Shown one piece after another: positions 1 through 9,373 of a stretch of DNA of 22,425 nucleotides. The DNA lies in the NCBI GenBank assembly GCA_025449115.1, contig JAHLKC010000280.1, forward strand, positions 1-22,425, in the 5' to 3' direction. Below the pieces are notes generated by a model that was given only the letters and a program-made list of their open reading frames with translations, had not been told where the DNA came from and did not search any database. Numbering within the stretch: the stretch's first letter is position 1; each line of letters opens with the position of its first letter. This stretch comes from Chytridium lagenaria (lineage: Eukaryota > Chytridiomycota > Chytridiomycetes > Chytridiales > Chytridiaceae). A program made the position numbers and the translations under genes.

Positions 1-33
1 GTTTGACTTTGAATTGCTGACATTACGTGTTAG

Positions 34-3000
34 TGTTTGGTGCAAAGAAACTTGAATCATCGCCAACTCGGTACATTCCGGCACCTCATGAGGGTGATTT
101 TTTTTTATCATTTCTTTTCTAATTCGTGATTAGTTGTAAAACCTGTTCGTCCGCTGAGCCCGTCATCTCAATTTATTCTGAATGAAGTAATCGAGAGACT
201 TCGCCAGTACGTAAAGCATCACGGATCTGACGTCAAATCATGGTTTGCAGACTTTGATAAGCACAACAATGGTGGGCTCTACATTACGCTCGTAATATTT
301 AACCTTTACAGGCTTATTACTCACAATCAATTTCGAAGAGGGATCCCACAAAACTTGATGTCACAGGAAGAAGAAGACCTTTGTTATCACAGTACACCAA
401 AGACCTTACCCAGACCGTCAATTATTTTAAAATGAACACTGACGTGAACCGGAAAGGTGAGAACTTTAACTTGAAATTTGCTCAATTATTTTTTGCAAAG
501 TTCGTAAGGCCCGTGAGGATCACGCCAAGCTCGTCAAGAAGCCACAGTCTGAAAACAATGAGAACGATCACGTTCCGGTTGGAACAGAGGAGCTTCTGCA
601 TGCAGTCGGTGCTTATACGTATGAGGTCAAACTGTAAAAGAGGTGATGGATGAGATAAAAAAGAGTGAGTTACGTTTTGTTCATATTTCGTTTATTCATA
701 TCACTTGAAAATTATACCAACTTTGAATTATTTTACAGAGGTTTACAAGACCGAATTCGACTTATTGAGTTTTTCGAGACTACGATAGGCACAACTGCGG
801 TTATGTAACCATCGCTCAGGTAAGTACTTTTATTTCAAACAGCCTAAAAGCTTTATTTCACTTTGATGTTCACAATGCCCTTTTTAATTTATTTGTCTTT
901 AAAGTTCCACGCAGGCCTGAATCTCTAAGCTACGCATTGACGACATTCCCCTCAAAACCATGGTGGAGGCATACAAAAATCCGAAAAATAATCTTGTAGG
1001 ATATAGAAAATTCTGCAGTGATGTTGATACCGGTATGCTCCAATATAAACTACAAATTTCCTTAACTTGACCGTAGTCTTCACCGTTAGCCACCTTGAAA
1101 AGGACCCTACAGCCGATGTTCGTCCCCGCCTCGCGAGTACTTGATTAGAGGTTGCAATGAGCTTTCTCCTGTCGAGGAGGCAAGGTGTAGAGAAATTATT
1201 ACAAGGTTCAGGCAGATTATCAATGAGAGGAGGTTACTTCTGGCTCCCTACTTTAAGGATTTCGAAAAGGTAGTTTGACAATAATTTTTGTTGTAGTATT
1301 AAATGTGTTTCATCATGTTAGTATCTTGGTAATATGGGGAGAGTTACAAGATCACACTTCAGCCGACTCCTTTCGACAATGAAACTCGACGTGTCAGATA
1401 ATGATCTCCATATCTTGTTTAAAAAGTTCGAAGATAGGTCAGAGGCTAAGGTTGTCTACATGGAATTTATCAGAACAATCGACCCCTCAAGTAAGTTATA
1501 CTTAGACAACAAATAAGCTCACGATTACCAGCTTACGGCTCCCCAACCTCCGGTAGCGACAAGGACACCCTGTCCCCAGAAAAGCCTAGCTCAGCAGAAA
1601 GCCGACACACCGGGGCCATCCCGTCTTCTCTCGACGAAATCATGGACCGTCTCCGTACCCACGTTGGAACCCAACGAATTCGAGTTTCCGAGTTCTTCCG
1701 GGACTTTGATAAACTTCGATGCTACTCAATCCCCAAACATGAGTTTATTCGTGCGGTGAACCGAATTGGGGTCACATTGGCGAGGAGGAGTATGAGACTC
1801 TTGCGGAGAAATATAGGACGAGAATAGAAAGGGATGTTGCTCATGGAAGGAGTTTGAGCAGACGATTGAAAGAGGTAATTTTAGCTCTCCAAGCGAGACA
1901 TATTAAGTTTGAATAGTGTTCAACGATACGGATTTGGAGAAACATCCTACCAAAGCTCATGAATTGGCGACAATCCCCAAAAGCCCCTTTGGAGCTGTCG
2001 GAACTCTAACAGCAAACGAAGAAGTCATTCTGAAAAATACTTTGAGAAGTATTGCGGAACACATGAAAGTCCGCCAGACTAGCATCAAACCCTTCTTCAA
2101 AGACTTTGATAAGGTTTGCATGCAGACAAAAGCATATTGCACAATATTTTTTGACTAACTTAAAAAGCTTTACACTGGCCACGTCACCAAGACGCAATTC
2201 CGTCAATGCCTCACCTACCTTCAGGTTAATGTCACCGACGAACAGTTCGAAGTCCTTTGCAAGCGTTGGAGTAGGACTGCCAGGACGACGCGTACCGCGC
2301 GTCAAGGGTCAGACCCAGCTCTACAACGAAATCCACCGAAATTCTAGACACTGCTCGTCCCCCGACGCGCGATCCCATCAAAGACGGCGCAGAACGCATC
2401 TGCTACCTTACTTTCCTCGCAGAGCTCGAAGACCTCCCACACGAAAACCCTTTCGAACCATCCAAAAATCATTACAACCATCCAATAACCTGGGCTCCGA
2501 TGTGATCCCAGCGGGCATTTCGACCAAAGGAAAAGTGACCCGCAGAAGGCTGGGATCATGGCAATTGGGGCTGCTGGGACCAGAGGAGATTACGATGTTG
2601 ATGAAAAAGATCAAGAGCAAAGCGAGGACGGAGAGGATTAGGGTAATTGATTTTATGCAGGATTTTGATCATCTGAGACATGGGAGAATTACGAGAAATG
2701 AGTTTAGGAGGGCATTGAAAGTTTTGTATCTAGGACTTGAGTGAGGTTTGTGGCTATATAATTTAAAGCGTTCAGTTGATCAGAGTTTCTTATACAAATT
2801 GATTTCGCTGTCCCCTTATAGGTGGAGTTGGCCACCCTCGAGACCCTTTATCAAAACCCGAAAGACACCAATCTTGTGGACTACCTCCGCTTCTCTGACG
2901 ACGTCGAATCCGTATTCACCTCAAAAGGTCTCGAACAACAACCCACGCACGAACCTGAAACCTTTGACGGGTTCCTCAAAGGTGCTGATCCATCATTGAA

Positions 3001-3411
3001 CCGTCTTTCAGGATCTCACGAAACCCGTGTTCTCGCGGGCGTCGTGGCAAGACTGAAAGAAAAGATTCGTCAACGACGTATCGATATTTGTCGTACATGG
3101 AGGATTACGATTTCGTGAGAGAAGGTAACTACTACACCTTGAAAGAGTTTTGACATATGTTCTAGGCACTATTACAACTAATCAATTCCGATCGGTTCTT
3201 AAACACCAACAACCTTCCTGTTGATGACGCGGAACTTCGCGTTCTTGCGCGTCGGTTCACTGTAGACTCTAACCTTGACCGTATCAATTACCGGTCTGTT
3301 GCGCTGCTATTACAGGGTCTGGAGATGCGGCAGCCTGGCAGGAGCTTTCAGGAGTTACGAGAATTAAGGGTGGGAGGACCGGTGGTGAAGGTGGAATGGC
3401 GGTGCCGGTGA
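34..3411 (+). CDS. EF-hand array protein, EFCAB6-like (5' end outside window, spliced, several apparent indels)
   Basis: The window opens in an intron (branch-like CTGAC, acceptor TTAG at 30-33); coding runs to TGA 3409-3411. At least seven EF-hand helix-loop-helix units can be read, each with an aromatic-rich helix, a loop beginning D[FY][DE] and an exit helix such as NQFRRG or NEFRRAL. Loops begin near 251 (DKHNNG), 777 (DRHNCG), 1258/1322 (split by an intron), 1702 (DKLRCYSI), 2102 (DKLYTGHV), 2661 (DHLRHGRI) and 3103 (DFVREGTI). Only the first two look able to bind calcium; the rest lack acidic ligands and are probably structural. Introns I support include 94-133, 457-500, 665-738, 820-904, 1033-1076, 1270-1321, 1491-1531, 2114-2167, 2502-2545 and 3125-3165. 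The reading frame slips by one base about a dozen times, mostly at homopolymers. Such arrays are typical of EFCAB6-type proteins of flagellated eukaryotes, so an axonemal or zoospore role is an inference. A pseudogene is the alternative. Confidence 0.8.
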
Positions 3412-3517
3412 ACACTTTCGGGATTTGGTGATAATTGTGGCAAAAAAGTAATCGGATGTGATGTTTACTTATTGGGATGGTTTAAAAAATTAAAAACAAA
3501 TGAAGAAAAATGTAAAG

Positions 3518-3523
3518 AATAAA
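3518..3523 (+). terminator. Candidate poly(A) signal AATAAA of the EF-hand gene
   Basis: A perfect AATAAA lies 107 bases after the EF-hand stop codon, in the AT-rich 160-bp gap between two convergent genes. The facing gene stops at 3572, so the two 3' UTRs are short and probably overlap. The assignment rests on motif and position only. Confidence 0.5.
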
Positions 3524-3571
3524 ATCGTTGGACAGCGGAAAAGAAAGTCTATAAAGATGCTGTTTTTAATT

Positions 3572-5125
3572 TCATCGCTTTGCAGGAACCTTTTTCTTTG
3601 CTCCCTTCGGAGGAGATCGGCTTCGTCCTATACCAAAATCGTATCAGATCATTGCATAGTTGCGAAGCGATAGATGCGTTGAAATATACCTGTTCCTTTG
3701 GGTCCTGGCAGGTGCTGCTGCGTAGCATACTGCACAAGCGATGCAATCATTTTATTATGCATTTCCGCATCCATAACAAGTTGCTCTTTCGCGTCCAACC
3801 AGTAATTAGCCTGTTCCTGCATCTTGAGCTGATATAGTGCAAGTACACGAATCAAATCCTCCAACTCCTCGTTATTTTTGTTTCGCAGTTCGTCTTTAGG
3901 AAAACGATTAGGTCAATGAAGTCTTTAAATAAAAATCGGACGCTGTTGCAACCATGTATAAATAGACCCACCTTCAGCAAGGCCACAGAGTCTCTTAGCT
4001 TCCAATACATCAAAGGCTTTTTGGTCTGATGACGATGATGATGCTGACGCTGCTGCAGCAGTAGGCTGTTGCGAGACGGACGCGGAGGGGTGTCCAACTA
4101 CAGTGGCCCCAAAAATCGAAGGCTGCGTACGAGTCGCCGCAGTATTTTCCGAAGGTTTAGCTGGTTTAGCATCGTTACTAGAGCCATCCCCAAGAAGTTC
4201 TGACGGGAGCTTAAATTAAAGTCAGCGGGCCAGCGGGCGACAAAGGTAAGGTAATTTTAACTCACGTCTTCAGGACCCACTCCAAGTGCCAACAAAAACT
4301 GTTTCCGAACCTGCGACTTTTTCCACCTGAACATAGTCGACATAGTCGACGAATACTCTGCCTCTTTTAAAACCTCCTTCCAGCATTCAAACCTAATATC
4401 ATCAACTATGTTTACAAATATAATCACGCACCATTGTTCTTCAGCAAAAAACTCATTAGGCATGTCAACTCTAACTTTAGAGCCGTCTGGCATGGCGTTT
4501 GAAAGTCCTGCGTCATCTTCATCGTAATCAACGAGAGGCGGAATATATTCTCCGGATTGGTAGCCTTGAGAAGGGAACGAAACGAGGGGAAGGAAGAGAC
4601 TGAGGTCCTTGGAGATTGTGAGGGCGGTGCGTTGAAGATCTGCTGAGAACTTTGAACTTCCCTGAGTCTTAATACATTGGGACGTAAACTGCATCAGATC
4701 GTAGCATAAAAGCATATGCTTACAAGTCTCTTCTCCAACTGATCCTCTCGACCGGATCAGATGCTGGGTACACCACTTTTGGTTCCTCGGCAGCAACAGT
4801 CACAGCAGGTGGAGGCTGCACCGTCTCCTGCTGAGCATCATCAAAGTCTCCAAATTCGTCGTCATCTTCTGCAGCAGCCTGAACGGAGATGCGCTCGCAA
4901 AGACGGGTGGTGGTGTCGAGACCTCCCCAAAATCACCAAAGTCGTCGTCTTCTTGTTCATCTTCAGCTGCTACAGGCCCAGAATCAACGGAGGGACAGCT
5001 GTAGGTTCTATGGATGTATCTTCTGTGATATATGTTGTTGGAGTGGGGGCGGAGGCGGTGGTGGTCGCGACTGGGGGCAGAGACCCTTCGCCGTCATCCA
5101 TCCATGGTGATGGCTCTAAATCCAT
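3572..5125 (-). CDS. Aftiphilin/Laa2-like clathrin-AP-1 accessory protein (spliced)
   Basis: The start is the ATG at 5125-5123 (MDLEPSPWMDDGEG). The N-terminal third is Pro/Thr-rich and acidic, with two copies of a short motif, EDDDFGDFGE and DDDEFGDFDD, of the kind that binds AP-1/AP-2 ear domains. The middle carries the most diagnostic stretch, RWKKSQVRKQFLLALGVG after FFAEEQW-FECWKEV, resembling the clathrin-binding box region of aftiphilin and yeast Laa2. An Ala/Ser linker follows, then a helical segment (QLKMQEQANYWLDAKEQL) and a basic tail (GPKGTGRSRSPPKGAKKK). Introns read on the minus strand: 3628-3689, 3894-3971, 4210-4265, 4393-4431 and a less certain one near 4680-4735. Two frame slips occur in the N-terminal part (about 4990 and 4880), each repaired by one added base. 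Family knowledge: aftiphilin and Laa2 act with p200/Laa1 in clathrin traffic at the trans-Golgi network. If the last intron is not removed, the protein instead ends at 3649. Confidence 0.72.
4331..4349. repeat. Two-copy 9-bp tandem repeat inside the aftiphilin-like gene
   Basis: ACATAGTCG/ACATAGTCG lies in tandem and, on the minus strand, encodes the doubled tripeptide STM-STM just before the clathrin-box-like region. It is in frame and looks like a small slippage duplication. Confidence 0.7.
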
Positions 5126-6288
5126 TATGAAATTTGTCAATCTGGTGCGTCTCTGAAGGTAACCAAGATCAATGAGACGCGTAGTGTTTTGGTTTCAGCT
5201 GCTGTTACTGAACCTCTTGTTTTCTTCTATTCAGTAATCTGAGTACGGAAATAAAACAACCTTTGCCGATACTTTATTATTGTTCCATATTTTCTTAGGT
5301 TATTGGTTCATCAGAAGGACTCCAAGAATTAAGTGTGCAGCGCCGCGTGCGAAAGAAGAGACATACGGAAGTCGTGAATTACTGGAGATAATAAAGCTCT
5401 GTCAGGTAGCACACCTACACGCGAAAATGGTCTATTCCAGCGCAAGAATAGATGGTGTATAATGGGCATGAGTACTTGCAAGTAAATACTTACGAACGTC
5501 GCGAATTATAACGCGTATCAACGAAATCACATGGATAAATTGTTAACGCCTGCGCTCTTTCTCGCAGAATTAACCGTATGTCCTCTCTTGACGGACCACG
5601 CATTGACCAGCTGAGTGTCGAAAATTATCTCTCGCGAAGTGTACTCTATAATAGTTGCATGGTATGCCCCTAGGCTACGAGCCTAAGGCTCTTGGGAATT
5701 TGAGGAAGAATATGGGTGGGAAGTGGACTTGCTTTTGCATTTCGGGGCCTCTCGAATGAAAGCTGAGACTGAGCTTTTTATTAAGATACTCGATTTATAA
5801 TAATAGAGTTCATAGAGAATTCCAGTATAATATACTGCGACAACATATTGGCATTTGCATGCTTATAAAGGGGTACTTTTGGAGTCCAACTCCATGCATG
5901 CCTACCCTATGGCGGATCCGTAACTTCCATTCCACTCCTATCAATTCCTTTGGAATCACTTTAAAGTCTTTCTCCAACATCCAGTCATTTTTGACGCTGA
6001 CGGAAAGGATCCATCAACAGACAGACGCCTTTGTTCACCCCACTCGTCTCATTGGCTCCGTCTCGCCCTTATCTTGGTGTAGCATACAGGCGCTATGATC
6101 TCTATCATCAAGCATACGCTCGACGGGCTACGGTTGGCTAACATTAGCCGCGATTGGGACTGCAGGGATTGACGCAAGATTCGGACGATGGAAAACAAAG
6201 GGAAAAGGATTGCTCACACATAAAAGGCCATAGAAGGAACGTTTATTGGGGTATTCCGACTTCTCTACTTCTTTTCAGAGCAAGGACT
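5126..6288. other. 1.16-kb divergent intergenic region (promoters and 5' UTRs)
   Basis: This stretch separates the divergently transcribed aftiphilin-like gene and the unknown acidic-protein gene. No open frame is convincing. Visible elements are a TATAAAG at 5864-5870 pointing towards the right-hand gene, an inverted CCAAT (ATTGG) near 6050, palindromic ATGCAT copies, a short inverted repeat TGGAGT-CCA-ACTCCA at 5880-5894, and a hairpin at 5671-5685. A pyrimidine tract ending TTTTCAG at 6272-6278 looks like the acceptor of a 5'-UTR intron just before the ATG at 6289. Confidence 0.55.
5671..5690. repeat. Overlapping perfect inverted repeats (small hairpin)
   Basis: TAGGCT-ACG-AGCCTA forms a perfect 6-bp stem with a 3-base loop. 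It shares one arm with a second repeat, AGCC-TAA-GGCT, so two mutually exclusive hairpins are possible. It lies in the divergent intergenic region. No function can be assigned. Confidence 0.4.
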
Positions 6289-8880
6289 ATGGGCAAGATG
6301 ATGCCCTCCACAGAGATTACAGGTGAGAGACCAGCCGAGAGGATGTTGGGACTAAGGGGTGTTTGTGCAGATGTGGCCATTGAGCTTACGGCGCTCATTA
6401 CTTCCAATTTGGACTTTCACCTCAAATCGCTGGACGCTCTGGTGAAGTTATACTCAAGGTTGACGACTTCTGCTAAAGAGGTAAGAAGGGCGTTCTTCAT
6501 TCTCTTCTAAACTGGTGGAAGGTCGGCTCTACTTCAGTGATGCTGGAATCGCTTTTGCAGAATCAGAAGGCATCCGCTAGAAAGAATAGAGACGAGGATC
6601 CGGTCCCTATGTATATTTTACTCCTGGAAGCGATGGTGGATATAGTCAAAGGCAGAGGTGAGTTTTAATTGTTGGGACTAGGAATAGTGGAGGTTTGGAT
6701 TGACGTTGGAATCAGATGGGTTAAAGACGCGCAATGTCGCCGATAATGATGCTGTGGTGCACCGTCAAGAGACTTTAGTGGCCGTTTCCGAAGACTCAAA
6801 TGAGACGGCTTGTGAGGCGGTGGCTAGCTTGGAGAGAGATACCACGCAGAAAGACAACGCAATCGACCTTCAGGCTTCCATATTGGGCGGCGACACGATT
6901 GAACGCACTGCTCAAATTGATGTCACCTCGAAGAAAAGCATTGCGCTTGAAGAGCCGGGGGTCCACTGCCTTATGGAGAGTACATGGAGCATTTACGCCG
7001 GCAGATTTTCTACCAAGAAGATCTGGGTCAACTCTAATGTAAGCTATTGTTAACTTTAAAGGAAACAGTGTATTAATTATACTTAGGTTTTCGCCGAGCC
7101 CAATTCCAACAATGTTGAGGACCAAACCGATCCGGTGATGCTGATTAACGAGACGGTACCGGTCTCTTTGACTGACGCGGTCAATGCTGATGTTCATTTT
7201 AAAACTCCTTTGACTGAGCTCGAGGATAAGTTGCACGCGACAGGTTCGGTTCCCTCCACCGAGAAGCCACTTAATTCCGATGCGATTATGGATAGCAATG
7301 AGACTCTTTCGGCTTCAGCGACCGCTTTGGAAAAGAAGGACGGAATTTCCATGGATCGATTCGAAACTTGTGACGCTAACGAGGCCAACGTCGCTGAGGA
7401 CCGTAAAACATCAACGCCGAACGTTGCCAGTTCCATCGCCCAATCTTCCGAGAGCCTCGTCGAAAATGTTATTGCGGATGGACAACGGCGTTTGACCAGC
7501 TATTCTGGGGATATTGCCTGCGATGTATCGGACGGTGCTAATGCGCAGGTTTACGCGGGCGAGGATGCTGGCTTATTTAAGAGTGATTTGAGCGATACTG
7601 ATTTGGACGCTGAAAATGCCAAAGATGTCGAGGATCTTAAACCCACCGCCGCGGCATTCGATGAAGAGTGTAGTACTGATATGACCGGAAATGCGAACGA
7701 GCACGTGGAGGATTCTACCTCTACCGTTGCTGGCGCAACAGGGGTCACCAAGGGTGTGCAAGCGAATTTCAACCAGGAAACTAACTTTGACGCGATGGAC
7801 GGTGTGAATGATGAGCCCATTTCCAACATCGATGTGAACGAAGACAACGATCAAAAGGTTGATGGTGAGGCGAAGGAAGAGTCTGGGATTTCTGAGCTTG
7901 AACGCGATGCCATCGTAGAACTTGGTGCGAATGATTCTGTCGATGCGCTTGGACGCGGTGAGATGAGAGTTGAAGACGATAACGCAAGAGACGAAGGTCT
8001 GACAAGGTCGGTTATGGAATCTTCGAATGACAGCGCGGTGCAAGCGGGTGGAGAGAGCCCGGCGGGAGATGAGGACAAAAATACCCTTAAAGCGAATTCT
8101 GAAGTCAGTGCAAAGTCGATCGCCAGTCCCAGCAAAGCGATCAAAACCACCCGCATTCCTATGGAACGTGATATTTTAGATAAAGCCGCCTCAAAGAAAA
8201 GCATCAAGAACAAAACAAAGCACTCGGAAGTCCTGGAAGAAGATGTACGTTTATTTCTGTCACCTTCACGCGTTCTAACAGTAATTTGAATAGGAATTTT
8301 CTTTGCAAGCCTTGATCGCGCAAAGGGAGAAAAGGAAAGGGTATAACGACATTGTCGAGGTTGTTGCAGTGGCATCGAGGAAGCAGAGGAAGATGGACAA
8401 GAAGAAGGAGGAGAAGGCGGTACTTGGAGAAGCAGATGTAAGCCCTGGCTTTAAAATTGTTGCCTGATCATGTTTCATCAGTCCTTCTCGATTGAAGCAA
8501 TGGTGGAGATGTCTGCTAAGCGACAGAGTTTTGAGAATGAAGAAAAAGTGGGTGCTTCCTATTGGTATTTTATTAAGTTTGTAAAGGTTATCCCGACACC
8601 CTCACAAAAAAAGAAGGGTCATCGGTCGATTCCCCAGGAAGACGTGGGTTTTTTATTTCACCTCACATTTCGCTGATACTTTGTCCAACAGGATTCGTCA
8701 CTGGAGTTCCTTGTTCAGCAGCGGATGAGTAGATCGAAATACGACCCTATCGATGCTATTGGACGACCCAAGAGGGTTTACGAGGACGGCGGGTTCGCGC
8801 GCGTGTCGGCGTTGAGTGAGGGACAGAAGAGACGGCAGAGGAAGAGGGAGAAGGAGGCTACCGCGATGGTTGATGTGTAA
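6289..8880 (+). CDS. Unknown acidic protein, 725 residues, nine exons, intact
   Basis: I do not recognise this family. The ATG at 6289 follows a likely 5'-UTR splice acceptor. Introns 6323-6370, 6481-6560, 6658-6715, 7039-7086, 8245-8293, 8438-8481, 8548-8586 and 8644-8691 join into one frame of exactly 726 codons with TAA at 8878-8880, and no indel is needed. The N-terminus is helical (VAIELTALITSNLDFHLK, then PMYILLLEAMVDIVKGR). A long acidic Ser/Thr/Asp/Glu/Asn-rich segment follows, encoded mainly by 7087-8244 and probably disordered. The basic C-terminus repeats a short motif: LQALIAQREKRKGYNDIVEV, then SIEAMVEMSAKRQSF, then LEFLVQQRMSRSKYDPIDAI, before a Lys/Arg-rich end (GQKRRQRKREKEA). 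The composition suggests a nuclear or chromatin-associated protein; that is inference. The 48- and 39-nt introns at 6323 and 8548 are stop-free multiples of three, so retained forms would also be open. Confidence 0.75.
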
Positions 8881-8924
8881 AGTGCGTTCCTCACGTATGC
8901 GTTGGTGAACCTTAGAAAAGGCTA

Positions 8925-8930
8925 AATAAA
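8925..8930 (+). terminator. Candidate poly(A) signal AATAAA of the acidic-protein gene
   Basis: AATAAA lies 44 bases after the stop of the acidic-protein gene and is followed by TTGTTGT, a plausible downstream GU-rich context. The call rests on motif and position only. Confidence 0.55.
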
Positions 8931-9373
8931 AGTTGTTGTAAAAATATATCCCAATGCCAGCGTTTTTTCAAACAAACTGTGGACAGCCCTGGAGCGTTTT
9001 TACCTGTTGTCGCCGACTGTGCTTGCCTTCGACATATCAAGCTTCTAGGTCGCTACAGCGTTGATGGTTTAATTTTTTCTTTGTCTGATACTCGGTGCAG
9101 CATAATAATAAAAGTCATTTTTCGTATTCGATACTTGATATTTCATCAAAAAAAAAGAAAGGCACACCACAGGTATATGAAAAAAACAACCCATCAAAAG
9201 CAAGATCAGAAACAGAGGTAGGGTTTAGGTTGAGATCGTTAAAACTTTAGCAAAAAAAGACAAGACACACCGTCGAACAAAAACCAGACATATAAAAAAA
9301 GAGAGAATTTCAACTCTTATATAAATAACCGAAAAAAAAACATCTAAGGCAAATAATTTACATGAGGCCCCAT
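8931..9373. other. Convergent 3' intergenic region, A/T-rich
   Basis: This lies between two convergent genes. It holds several poly-A and poly-T stretches (9148-9157, 9245-9260, 9292-9345) and no coding frame. The A-rich part from about 9170 to 9360 would be T/U-rich 3' UTR on the minus-strand transcript of the zinc-finger gene. I see no RNA gene or mobile element in it. Confidence 0.5.

Noticed and set aside
34..3411. Programmed ribosomal frameshifting as the cause of the frame changes
   Set aside because: The slips occur in five unrelated genes, at different sequences and mostly as a missing homopolymer base, with no shared slippery site. Sequence error explains them more simply.
7573..8043. 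156-codon antisense frame under the acidic-protein gene
   Set aside because: The sense strand has an exact nine-exon model with biased acidic composition; the antisense frame follows from its codon bias.
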